A stretch of DNA of 64,000 nt from WHSW01 sp963851045 (GTDB taxonomy: Bacteria > Actinomycetota > Thermoleophilia > Solirubrobacterales > 70-9): assembly GCA_963851045.1 (NCBI GenBank), contig CAWKNC010000002.1, positions 1,302,001 through 1,366,000 on the forward strand, in the 5' to 3' direction. The notes under the pieces are model-generated. The model searched no databases, had not been told where the DNA came from, and was given only the letters and a program-made list of their open reading frames with translations. A program made the translations under genes and the position numbers. Below are positions 25,213 through 33,774 of this stretch, in pieces. Position 1 is the stretch's first letter. Each line of letters starts with the position of its first letter.

Positions 25213-26699
25213 GCTACCGCCGCCGCGTAGTCCTGTTCTCCGGTCTTGCCGTCGCCGTCGCCGTCGCCGCGGTCTCGGTTGTCACCTACGTCCTCGTGCG
25301 CGGCGAGCTCCATGACCGCATCGACGAGGAGCTCGAGCACGACGCCACCGAGACGCTCGCCATTCCCATCGTCGGCTCGAGCGGAGGCTCGCGCCTTCAG
25401 AGCGGCGAACCCGGCGCCGATCGCGGCCATGTGGGCGTTCAGACCGCCCGCGGAACCACGCCGGTCGTTTCGGCGCGGCCGAAGCTGTTGCTTCCCAGCG
25501 GCCCGCTGAGCGGTAAGAGCCTCTACGCCCAGCTGGTGAACGCCAATGGCCAGGTGATCCACCCGAGGGGGCCGCGGACTCAGCTCGGTGGCGTTGCCGA
25601 GGCAAAGGAGGTCGCGGCCGGCGCGCGCGATCCGTTCTACTCGAACGTCGACGTGGCCGGTCTACACCTGCGCGTCTACACGGCGCCGATCTCCAAGGGG
25701 CAGGCCATCCAGGTCGCCCGGCCGCTCGACGAGGTCGATTCAAATCTCAGCCAGCTCGCTCTGATCCTCGCCCTGGCATGCCTCGGTGGCATCGTCCTGG
25801 GCGGCGCACTCGGCTCGCTCGTGTCCCGCGCTGCCGTGGCGCCCGTCGAAAAATTGCGCCGCGCGGCCGAGCAGGTGGCCTCGACGCGCAACCTCAGCCG
25901 CAGGATCGAGGCCAGCGGCCAAGATGAGCTCGCGGCGCTCGCCCGCAGCTTCAACCAGATGCTCGAGGCACTCGACGAGTCGCTCGGCGCCCAGCGCCAG
26001 CTCGTCGCTGATGCATCGCATGAGCTGCGAACCCCCCTCGCGAGCATCCGCACGAACATCGAGGTCCTCGCCCATCAAGACCTGATCGACGAGCGCGAGC
26101 GTGAGGCGCTGCTCGTCGACGTCGTCGAGCAGCTCGAGGAGTTGACCGGCCTCATCGGCGACCTCATCGATCTCGCGCGCGACGCCGAGAACGAGCACGA
26201 GGCCGCCATGCCGTTTCGCCTCGATCTCCTCGCCGCCGAGCTTGCGGAGCGCCTTCAGGCCCGCAACCCCAGCGTCACGGTTCGTCTCAAGCTCGAGCCA
26301 TGCGCGGTCCGCGCGGTGGAACAGCGCGTCGAGCGGGCGATCTCGAACCTGCTCGACAACGCGATCAAGTGGAGTCCTCCCGACGGCGTGATCGAGCTGC
26401 GGGTCGGCGACGGCGAGGTCTCTGTCAGAGATCACGGCCCGGGGATAGCCCCGGCCGACCTCCCCCACGTCTTCGACCGCTTCTATCGGTCTCCACACGC
26501 CCGAGGTCTCCCCGGCTCCGGGCTCGGCCTCGCGATCGTCCGTCAGGTGGCGGAGTCCGCTGGGGGCACGGTCCGCGCCGAGAACGCGCCAGACGGCGGC
26601 GCGATCCTGACGATGCGCCTGCCGGGCGCAGTTGCGAAACCGGCGGTCGCATCCGACGGTGGCCGAGTGACCTCCGGACGCATCGCCAGCCGCTTCTAG
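25209..26699 (+). CDS. Sensor histidine kinase (MprB-like)
   Basis: A 496-residue membrane kinase. First span near residues 6-30, an extracytoplasmic sensor region of about 150 residues, a second span (LILALACLGGIVLGGALG), a HAMP linker, then the H-box DASHELRTPLASIRTNIE, N-box RAISNLLDNAIKWSP, G1 VRDHGPGIAPADL, F-box HVFDRFYRS and G2 GSGLGLAIVRQV, all intact. The GTG start at 25209 overlaps the regulator stop (GTGA). It phosphorylates the response regulator encoded next to it. The downstream MMPL exporter is a plausible target. Ligand unknown. Confidence 0.95.
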   Translation: MSYRRRVVLFSGLAVAVAVAAVSVVTYVLVRGELHDRIDEELEHDATETLAIPIVGSSGGSRLQSGEPGADRGHVGVQTARGTTPVVSARPKLLLPSGPLSGKSLYAQLVNANGQVIHPRGPRTQLGGVAEAKEVAAGARDPFYSNVDVAGLHLRVYTAPISKGQAIQVARPLDEVDSNLSQLALILALACLGGIVLGGALGSLVSRAAVAPVEKLRRAAEQVASTRNLSRRIEASGQDELAALARSFNQMLEALDESLGAQRQLVADASHELRTPLASIRTNIEVLAHQDLIDEREREALLVDVVEQLEELTGLIGDLIDLARDAENEHEAAMPFRLDLLAAELAERLQARNPSVTVRLKLEPCAVRAVEQRVERAISNLLDNAIKWSPPDGVIELRVGDGEVSVRDHGPGIAPADLPHVFDRFYRSPHARGLPGSGLGLAIVRQVAESAGGTVRAENAPDGGAILTMRLPGAVAKPAVASDGGRVTSGRIASRF

Positions 26700-26781
26700 C
26701 CTCGGTCTCTTTGGCTCGCTCGGCGCCGGCCCGGTCGGCGCTTAGGATGTCGGTCTTCTGATCGCGTGGCTGGCAAACGCG

Positions 26782-29010
26782 GTGGTGCGCGCTCGATGGG
26801 CGGTTGTTTCCGGCTGGGTCGTGATCGTGATCGCGTGCATCGCGGTGCTGCCGAGCCTCGACGAGGCGCAGAGCGGCGCGCTTGGCGATCTCGTTCCCGC
26901 GGATTCGCGCGCGCTCGAGACCGAGCAGCGGATGCAGGAGACCTTCGGTTTCCCTCTGTTCAGCAGGACCGCGATCATCGCTCGAGATCCCGAGGGGCTG
27001 GGGCCGGTGGCACGGACACGCCTGCTCGAGACCCTGACCGCACTCAACCTCGAGCGCGAACCGCCATTTCAAAACGTGCTCGGAGCGGTGCCGCTCTACA
27101 ACGGCCTCGAAGCAGTCACGGCGCCCGAGCGGGGAACGGCGGTCCTGGCGTACCTGTTCATCTCGCCCGACATCGGTCCAAGTGGCCGGGTCGGCATCGC
27201 CCGAGTGCTAGCCGACAGGCTCGCCCTCGACGCCCCGGACGCGGAGATCGGGGTGACCGGGCTGGTCCCGGCGCGCGACGAGCGCGGAGACATCATCGAG
27301 GACTCGCTGCCGACGGTCGAGATCGTCACGCTGTTGCTCGTAGCGCTGATCGTCGCCGCGTTCTTTCGAGCGCCTGCGGTGGCCCTGCTCGGCCTGGTCG
27401 CCGTCGGCGTCGCCTACCTCGTCTCGACCCGGCTGATGTCCGTCGCCGGGTCGGCCCTTGGCTTCTCGGTTCCACACGAGGTCGAACCGGTGATCGTCGC
27501 CCTGCTGTTCGGGATCATCACCGATTACCACATCTTCTTAGTCGCGCGGTATCGGTCGAAGCTCGAGGAGGGAGCATCGCCGCGCGAGGCAGCTCGTGCC
27601 GCGACGGCCGAGATGGTTCCGGTGGTCACCACCGCGGTCGCAATCATCGCCGGCGCTTCGCTGTCCCTGTTGATCGCGGACATCGGCTTCGTACGTGCGT
27701 TTGGGCCCGGGATGGCGGTCGCGGTACTGGTCGCAGGCGTCGTCTCCCTGACCTTCATCCCGGCCGCGCTGGCGATCGGAGGACGCGCCGTGATGTGGCC
27801 TGGGCGCCGATCGGGAAAGACCGGCGAGCAGCGCATCACCGAGCGCGGCTCGGCTGCCGTGCGGCTCGCAGTTCGCCGGCCGGTCGCGGTTGCGGTCGCC
27901 AGCACGCTGATCTTGCTCGCGTGCGCCGCTGCCGCGCCGTCAATGCGTCTTGGCTACCCCCTCTTGCGCGGGCTTCCAAACGACTCGGAGGTCAAGCAGA
28001 GCTATCGGGATCTCGTGAAAAGCTTTGGGCCCGGCGCCGTTGGACCCACGGTCGTATTGCTCGAATCGCCCGGGATCGGAGCGCGCGAAGCGCCTATCGC
28101 CCAACTCCAGCGTGGCCTCGAGCGCCTCAAGGGAGTGCAAACCGTGGTCGGGCCCGCGAGCATTCGCGGCGAGGCCGACAACTTCGTCTTTGCCGCCGGC
28201 GAGGACTCGATCAGGCTGTTCGCGATCTTCACGGCCGAACCGCTGTCAAGCGCGGCGCTGCGCGACTTTCGCCGGCTGCGCGGCGCCGTTCGCGGACTGG
28301 CTGCGGCCGCCGGCCTCGACGAGGTCGAGGCCTCCTTTGCCGGCGACACGGCGCTCACCTCCGAGACGATCGACCGCACGGCCTCGGCACTGATCCGAGT
28401 TGCCCCGCTGGCGCTCCTGGTCGTCGTGATCTTGCTCTTCATCCTGCTGCGATCGGCGCTCGCCCCGCTGTATGTGGCGGCGTCGAATCTGCTCGCAGTG
28501 CTCGCCGCCCTCGGGCTGACCGCGCTGGTGTTCCAAAACGCGTTCGGCTCGCGCGATGTTGCGTTCTTTGTGCCCTTCGCGTCGTCGGTGCTGCTGCTCT
28601 CGCTCGGCGCCGATTACAGCGTGTTCATCCTGTCTCGGATCTGGGCGCGAGCCCGCGAACGCCCGATCCGGGAGGCAGTAGCCGAGGCGGGCGGCGAAGC
28701 TGCGGCGACAATTGGCGTGGCCGGGATCGTCATCGCCGGCTCGTTCGCCGCGCTAGCGCTGATCCCGATCGACTCCTTTCGCCAGCTTGCGTTCGCGATG
28801 ACGGTCGGGCTCTTGCTCGACGCGTTTTTGGTGCGCAGCCTTTTGCTGCCGGCACTGATCGTCCTCATCGAGGACCGGCGCGGCTCCCCTAGTCGATTTG
28901 GTCTGGGAGGCCGAAGTTTTCGAAGGCGGCCGCCAGTCGACCGGCGTGAAACGCCTGCTCAGGCATCCGCGCCAGAACCGCCGGATCGGGATCCTCGGTC
29001 GAGCGAGTGA
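26782..29010 (+). CDS. MMPL/RND family exporter, second copy
   Basis: A 742-residue MMPL transporter with twelve predicted spans in the usual 1+5+1+5 order. Two large extracytoplasmic loops flank the core; the conserved motifs are FGIITDYHIFLVARYR and LGADYSVFILSRIW. The first annotated codon is a GTG at 26782, but WLANA-like coding just upstream (no ATG, GTG or TTG) suggests the true start may use a non-standard codon. The C-terminal 40 residues are Arg/Pro-rich and are read antisense to the end of the sigma factor gene, overlapping it by 122 bases. It follows the two-component system by 82 bases. Confidence 0.9.
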   Translation: MVRARWAVVSGWVVIVIACIAVLPSLDEAQSGALGDLVPADSRALETEQRMQETFGFPLFSRTAIIARDPEGLGPVARTRLLETLTALNLEREPPFQNVLGAVPLYNGLEAVTAPERGTAVLAYLFISPDIGPSGRVGIARVLADRLALDAPDAEIGVTGLVPARDERGDIIEDSLPTVEIVTLLLVALIVAAFFRAPAVALLGLVAVGVAYLVSTRLMSVAGSALGFSVPHEVEPVIVALLFGIITDYHIFLVARYRSKLEEGASPREAARAATAEMVPVVTTAVAIIAGASLSLLIADIGFVRAFGPGMAVAVLVAGVVSLTFIPAALAIGGRAVMWPGRRSGKTGEQRITERGSAAVRLAVRRPVAVAVASTLILLACAAAAPSMRLGYPLLRGLPNDSEVKQSYRDLVKSFGPGAVGPTVVLLESPGIGAREAPIAQLQRGLERLKGVQTVVGPASIRGEADNFVFAAGEDSIRLFAIFTAEPLSSAALRDFRRLRGAVRGLAAAAGLDEVEASFAGDTALTSETIDRTASALIRVAPLALLVVVILLFILLRSALAPLYVAASNLLAVLAALGLTALVFQNAFGSRDVAFFVPFASSVLLLSLGADYSVFILSRIWARARERPIREAVAEAGGEAAATIGVAGIVIAGSFAALALIPIDSFRQLAFAMTVGLLLDAFLVRSLLLPALIVLIEDRRGSPSRFGLGGRSFRRRPPVDRRETPAQASAPEPPDRDPRSSE

Positions 29011-30010
29011 TGAAGGCCGTGACGTCGCTAATCCGATCGCCCTCGATCGCCAGGACGTTGAGTGCGAACGGGATGTACGCGCCGGCGTCGTCGTCCCAGC
29101 TGTAGTAGGCCAGCGCGGGTTGACCGTTGGCCTGAACCCGGATTGGCTTCCACTTCCACAGCCCGTTCAGCGGGTACTCCTTCAGGAAGATCCGCAGTTC
29201 CTCGTGGCCGCCGTCTGGACCACCGAACCAGGTGCTCATTGGCGGCATCGAGAAGCACGCCTCCTCGGTCAGCATAGAAACCACGCGATCGACGTCGCCG
29301 CTCTGCCACGCATCGACGTAGCGATCGACGACCTCGGCGACCCCGTCCTCGCCGAGGGTCCTGCGAGTCTGCTGCTGGCTCTGCTCGGGAAGCTTGTCCT
29401 CGACGGTTTTTCGCGCGCGCTGCAGGGCGCTGTTGACCGAGGCTGTCGTCGTCTCGAGCGTTGCCGCACACTCCTTTGCCGAGAAGCCCAGCACCTCGCG
29501 CAGGATCAGCGCTGCGCGCTGGTTTGCGGGCAGGTGCTGAAGCGCAGCGATGAAGGCGAGCTCGACGCTCTCGCGCTGCTCGTAGCGCGCCTCCGGCGCG
29601 GCGTATCCATCTTCGAGCCCGAGGCGCTCGTCGGGGTATGGCTCGACCCAGACCGACTCGACCAGCGGCTCCCGCGGGCCATCGTGTGGATCCGCAGCCG
29701 GCGCGTAATCAATCGGCAACACCCGCTTCGGGCGCCGCTCGATCGCGTTGAGAGAGGTGTTCGTGGCGATCGTGTAGAGCCACGAACGCAGCGAGCTGCG
29801 GCCCTCGAATCGCGCGAGACCGCGCCACGCGCGCAAAAGCGTCTCCTGAAGTGAATCCTCGGCGTCGTGGACCGAGCCAAGCATCCGGTAGCAGTGCGCG
29901 TGAAGCTCGCCGCGGTAGGGCTCGACCAGTTGAGCGAAGGCATCCTCGCCACCCGCCCTGGCTCGTTCGAGCAAGGCGCGCTCCTCGGTCGCTGAAACGG
30001 TGGTTGCCAT
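28889..30010 (-). CDS. ECF sigma factor with SnoaL-like C-terminal domain
   Basis: A 373-residue extracytoplasmic-function sigma factor. Region 2 (about 15-85): FAQLVEPYRGELHAHCYRMLGSVHDAEDSLQETLLRAWRGL and SSLRSWLYTIATNTSLN. Region 4 (about 145-210): LPANQRAALILREVLGFSAKECAATLETTTASVNSALQRAR. The C-terminal 140 residues form an NTF2/SnoaL-like domain (VVDRYVDAWQSGDVDRVVSML). This architecture is that of the SigG/SigJ-like group in which the C-domain controls activity in place of an anti-sigma factor. Start ATG at 30010. Its 3' end overlaps the MMPL gene. Confidence 0.94.
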   Translation of the reverse strand: MATTVSATEERALLERARAGGEDAFAQLVEPYRGELHAHCYRMLGSVHDAEDSLQETLLRAWRGLARFEGRSSLRSWLYTIATNTSLNAIERRPKRVLPIDYAPAADPHDGPREPLVESVWVEPYPDERLGLEDGYAAPEARYEQRESVELAFIAALQHLPANQRAALILREVLGFSAKECAATLETTTASVNSALQRARKTVEDKLPEQSQQQTRRTLGEDGVAEVVDRYVDAWQSGDVDRVVSMLTEEACFSMPPMSTWFGGPDGGHEELRIFLKEYPLNGLWKWKPIRVQANGQPALAYYSWDDDAGAYIPFALNVLAIEGDRISDVTAFITRSTEDPDPAVLARMPEQAFHAGRLAAAFENFGLPDQID

Positions 30011-30092
30011 AGAAATCCAGACTAAAACAAAAGGGTTGGAGAAAAGTAAGCGGCGCGATTAGTTCTCGTGATGGCGTAGGTCTGTACGGGTG

Positions 30093-30452
30093 ATGGCACG
30101 TCCGCGCCACCCCGTCGTGCACCTCGAACTTCACACCGGCGACATGGCCGCCGCCTGCGCGTACTACGGCGAGCTCTGCGGCTGGAAGGCCGATCGCATC
30201 GCCACCTGCGCCGGCCCGTACCGCTCCCTCGATCCCGGTGGAGAGCTCAGCGGCGGTGTGGTCGAGTGCGAGGTCAAGCGCCCACTGTGGCTGCCCTACA
30301 TCGAGGTCAGCGAGATCGCCGACACCACCGCCCGAGCGGCAGAGCTCGGAGCAAACGTGCTCCTCTCGCCCCGCGAGGGCCCGGCGGGCTGGCGCAGTGT
30401 CGTCTCGGATCCGGCCGGCGGCGAGATCGCGCTCTGGCAGCCCAAACGTTAG
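30093..30452 (+). CDS. VOC family protein
   Basis: A 119-residue single-domain vicinal-oxygen-chelate protein: VVHLELHTGDMAAACAYYGELCGWK at the N-terminus and GWRSVVSDPAGGEIALWQP at the C-terminus, giving the paired beta-alpha-beta-beta-beta units. His and Glu at H9-like and E-like ends could bind metal. GTG at 30090 and ATG at 30093 are adjacent start choices. Reaction unknown. It is divergent from the sigma factor gene with about 80 bases between. Confidence 0.85.
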   Translation: MARPRHPVVHLELHTGDMAAACAYYGELCGWKADRIATCAGPYRSLDPGGELSGGVVECEVKRPLWLPYIEVSEIADTTARAAELGANVLLSPREGPAGWRSVVSDPAGGEIALWQPKR

Positions 30453-30480
30453 TAGGGCCGGAGCCGGTCGGACGCGGCGG

Positions 30481-31968
30481 CTAGGCCGCCTCGGAGTACA
30501 CCGGCTCCGGACCGTCCTCGGGACCGCCGGGTGCACCCTCGCCCGCCATCGCCGCCATCTGCTGCCGGCTTGGCGAGCGGAGAATCGCCGCCGCCGCGAC
30601 GATCGCAGCCCCGATGAGCAAGGCGCCGAGAAGGTAGGCGACGTGGAAGCCGCCGTTGAGCGCGGCGGCCGCGGGCTCGCCATCGGCGGTGAGCGTCTCG
30701 GTTCGCGACGCGGCGAGCGTCGCCAGCACAGCGAGACCGATCGCGCCACCAACCTGGACGGTCGCATTGATCAGCCCGGAGGCCAGGCCGGCGTCCTGCG
30801 GCTCCGCGCCCGACATCGACAGCCCCATCAGGGCGGGGAAACCGATGCCGGCACCAACGCCGATGAGCACGGTCGCTGGCAGGACGTCGAGCCAGTAGAC
30901 CCCGTCGACCGGCGTTCGCGCAAAGAGCAGCAGCCCGGCGCTGAGCGCGAACATTGCGGGGATCAGCGCCTGCTTGGCACCAAAGCGCATGATCAAGCGC
31001 TCCGAGTAACGCAGCGAGAGCGCGCCCATTACCAATGCCGACGGCAGGAAAGCGAGGCCAACCTGCAGCGGGTCGTAGCCGAGCACGCGCTGCAGATAGA
31101 GGGCGCCGAGGAAAAACATCGCGAACATTCCTGCGACCAAAAGTGCCATCACCACGTTCGCACCGACGACGTTTCGCGACCTGAAAAGGCGCAGCGGCAT
31201 CAGCGGATTGGCGATCTTGGCCTGGCGCAGCACGAACCCGCCGATCAACACGGCTGACACACCGACCAGCCCGAGCGTCTGAGCCGCGATCCAGCCGTGC
31301 TCGGTTACGCCGAGGATCCCGTACACGCCGACCATCACGCCGACGGTGAGCACGGCGGCGCCGAAGAAGTCGGCCCCCTCGCCGAAACCGATACCGGGCT
31401 TGTCCTCGACGAGGCGGCGGGCGAGGACCGCGGTGGCGATCCCCACCGGGACGTTGATGAAGAAGATCCAGTGCCACGAGATTGCCTCGGTGAGAATCCC
31501 GCCGGCGAGGAGGCCGATCGAGCTACCGGCCGATGCAACAAATCCGTAGACGCCAATCGCCTTCGCCTGCTCGCGCGGCTGGGGGAACATCGTCACGATC
31601 ATCGCAAGGACGACCGCGGAGCTCATCGCACCGCCGATGCCCTGAACGAAGCGTCCAGCAATCAGCATTCCCTGGCTGACAGAGAGCGCGCAAAAGATCG
31701 ACGCGAGCGTGAAGATCGCGATGCCGATCAAGAAGATCCGGCGCTGACCGATCAGGTCACCGAGGCGACCCGCCAACAACAGAAGTCCGCCAAACGCGAT
31801 CAGATACGCGTTCACGACCCACGCGAGGTCACTCTGGGTGAAGTTCAGATCGTCCTGTATGGAGGGCAGGGCAACGTTGACGATCGTGGCGTCGAGCACG
31901 ATCATCAGCACGCCTGCGCAGAGCACATAGAGCGCAAGCCAGCGAGAGCGGTCGTCGGTGTGAGTCAT
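30481..31968 (-). CDS. MFS transporter, DHA2 (EmrB/QacA) type
   Basis: A 495-residue drug:proton antiporter with fourteen spans. Motifs: LDATIVNVALPSI (motif D1), LLLLAGRLGDLIGQRRIF (motif A), GRFVQGIGGAMSSAVVLAMI (motif B/C region). The family exports hydrophobic drugs across the inner membrane. I prefer the ATG at 31968 because AAAGGA lies nine bases upstream; an ATG at 31977 sits too close to it. The neighbours give no clear substrate. The gene is followed by a VOC gene in the opposite direction. Confidence 0.92.
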   Translation of the reverse strand: MTHTDDRSRWLALYVLCAGVLMIVLDATIVNVALPSIQDDLNFTQSDLAWVVNAYLIAFGGLLLLAGRLGDLIGQRRIFLIGIAIFTLASIFCALSVSQGMLIAGRFVQGIGGAMSSAVVLAMIVTMFPQPREQAKAIGVYGFVASAGSSIGLLAGGILTEAISWHWIFFINVPVGIATAVLARRLVEDKPGIGFGEGADFFGAAVLTVGVMVGVYGILGVTEHGWIAAQTLGLVGVSAVLIGGFVLRQAKIANPLMPLRLFRSRNVVGANVVMALLVAGMFAMFFLGALYLQRVLGYDPLQVGLAFLPSALVMGALSLRYSERLIMRFGAKQALIPAMFALSAGLLLFARTPVDGVYWLDVLPATVLIGVGAGIGFPALMGLSMSGAEPQDAGLASGLINATVQVGGAIGLAVLATLAASRTETLTADGEPAAAALNGGFHVAYLLGALLIGAAIVAAAAILRSPSRQQMAAMAGEGAPGGPEDGPEPVYSEAA

Positions 31969-32007
31969 GTCGTTCATGTCCTTTGAGACCGGATCACGCG
32001 CCGAAAT

Positions 32008-32337
32008 TCATCGGCCCGTCGCGGTCAGATCATCGAGGGCCTCGGACGAGACTCTGGCGACCGTCAGATCCACTCGCGCGCCACGGAACGGAACCCCCTC
32101 GGCGTCAAGCAACCTGCGCTGGCGCTCACCCTTGGCGAGGGAACCGTCTGCGCGAACGATCCGATGCCAGGGTAGCGACGGGTCGTCAGAGTCCGCCAAC
32201 ACGCGCCCCACGTGGCGCGGCGCCCGTGGTGAGATATCGCCATAGGCGGCAACGAACCCAGCTGGAACCGCCCGAACTCGTGCCCGAACGGCCTCCGCCG
32301 ACGTCAGCTGATCCCGGCCCGGCGAACGCGGTGCCAT
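32008..32337 (-). CDS. Alkyltransferase-like (ATL/MGMT-family) protein
   Basis: A 109-residue protein matching the DNA-binding domain of O6-alkylguanine-DNA methyltransferase: VPAGFVAAYGDIS, then RHVGRVLADSDDPSLPWHRIVRADGSL. In the active-site PCHR motif the cysteine is replaced by Trp (W57 in PWHR), so it is an ATL protein: it would bind O6-alkylguanine and recruit nucleotide excision repair, not transfer the alkyl group. It overlaps the end of the upstream GNAT fusion gene by 34 bases on the same strand. Confidence 0.9.
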   Translation of the reverse strand: MAPRSPGRDQLTSAEAVRARVRAVPAGFVAAYGDISPRAPRHVGRVLADSDDPSLPWHRIVRADGSLAKGERQRRLLDAEGVPFRGARVDLTVARVSSEALDDLTATGR

Positions 32338-33755
32338 TCCTCGATCACGTAATCGCGAACCGCCTCACCCTCCGGGCGCGCGCAGACGACGTGCTCGACG
32401 TCGACCGGGTGGCTGCCGACACGCTGGAGACGGATGATGTCGCCATCCGCGGTGAAGTCCGGGATCCATGCTGCGAATGCGAAGTCGAGCGGCTCCAGTG
32501 CCTCGATCGCGCCGGCTTCGCTGAGCGGCACGTCGAGATGGACGGCGCCAAGGTCGAAGGCGTCCAGTCCCTCGAGCTCATCCGCAACCTTGGACGCGAG
32601 GTCAGCCCCGGCATGCGAGACGCGGATGTGAGCCACGCCCGTCTGGGGCGTCACCTTGGTTGAGATCCTGGCGTGGCCGTCGTTGCCCTTGCTGCCGGAG
32701 TCGATCTCACGCTCGATCCCCAATCTCGCGGCAAGCTCGGCGACGAATGCCGCATGTCGCTCGCATACGTGGATCCGCCGGGCCTCGGTTGCGAGCGGCG
32801 TGTAGGTGACGATCAGCGATCGCCGACCCTCGTTCGTGTTGGCGAAGCCGGCCATCCGCACCGCCGCCGGTGAACCGCCGATCAGCAGCCCGACCTCCAC
32901 CCCGCCGAGCTTGATCACCTCGCGCTGGCTGGATGGGTGGTTGGTGACAGCCTCCGCCCAGATCCCAGGCAGGTCCCCGGCCAGTCCAAGCTCGCGACGG
33001 ACCGTCGCCATCCGCTCAGCGACGTGATGACCGCGATAGCGCGGGTCCACAACCAGTCGCCCGGACTCAGGAACCGGATCGCCCCTGCGTTCCACGAACA
33101 GCCCGCAGTGCCCCACGACGGTCCCATCCGGGGTGACGGCAACAACCGACCGCATCCGCCCGTCGCGCAACACCGCGGCGATGTGGCGCGGTTCGTACAG
33201 CAGTGAGTCCTTGTAGGAGTAGCCGTAGCAGCGGTAGACGCAGCGGACGAGGCCGAGCGCATCGTCGGGCTCCATCGCGCGCACGGCAAGCGCTTCGACC
33301 TCGGCATCGGAGACCACCGGCACGTCCTCGTCAAGCACCTGCTCGCCACCGAGATCTGATTCGAGCGGCTCCAGCCGCAGCGCGCACTCGGCGAGGTTGC
33401 CGTCCTTGCCGCGGGCTCGGATATGGAGCTCATCGACGAAGCCGAGCGCCGCAAGACGCCGCGACGGCGCGTGGCGCGACTCGGATGGAGTCAGCGGCAG
33501 ACCGCCGTCGGCGACCTCGATGCGCAGGAGCCCAGCCTCCGACCAGGCCCGGACAACCGCTGCGTCTCCCTCATCGTCGACCCGAGGCCGCGCGATCGCT
33601 TCACGAACGAGCTCCTCAACCACCGCGCGGACCCGAGTCGCGCGCTCGGGGCGCACTCCGGCCGCCGCAGCGAGTGAGCGCACAACGGCTCCAGCCGCCT
33701 CCTGAACGCCCTCGCTGCCGTTGAGATGCAGCTCGACGTGGGCGGACTCCGTCAT
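32304..33755 (-). CDS. HATPase (anti-sigma-kinase-like) + GNAT fusion protein
   Basis: A 483-residue two-domain protein. Residues 1-130 resemble the HATPase_c fold of anti-sigma kinases (RAVVEELVREAI as N-box, LRIEVADGGLPLTP as G1 box), but the N-box Asn is not present, so ATP binding is uncertain. Residues about 145-300 are a GNAT acyltransferase (ALGLVRCVYRCYGYSY, then VVGHCGLFVERRG and VVDPRYRGHHVAERM as the acyl-CoA loop). A third alpha/beta region ends the protein. The ATG at 33755 is 17 bases after the thiolase stop, so the two are likely co-transcribed. The acyl acceptor is unknown. Confidence 0.82.
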   Translation of the reverse strand: MTESAHVELHLNGSEGVQEAAGAVVRSLAAAAGVRPERATRVRAVVEELVREAIARPRVDDEGDAAVVRAWSEAGLLRIEVADGGLPLTPSESRHAPSRRLAALGFVDELHIRARGKDGNLAECALRLEPLESDLGGEQVLDEDVPVVSDAEVEALAVRAMEPDDALGLVRCVYRCYGYSYKDSLLYEPRHIAAVLRDGRMRSVVAVTPDGTVVGHCGLFVERRGDPVPESGRLVVDPRYRGHHVAERMATVRRELGLAGDLPGIWAEAVTNHPSSQREVIKLGGVEVGLLIGGSPAAVRMAGFANTNEGRRSLIVTYTPLATEARRIHVCERHAAFVAELAARLGIEREIDSGSKGNDGHARISTKVTPQTGVAHIRVSHAGADLASKVADELEGLDAFDLGAVHLDVPLSEAGAIEALEPLDFAFAAWIPDFTADGDIIRLQRVGSHPVDVEHVVCARPEGEAVRDYVIEEWHRVRRAGIS

Positions 33756-33774
33756 CGAAGTAGCGGCTCGACGC

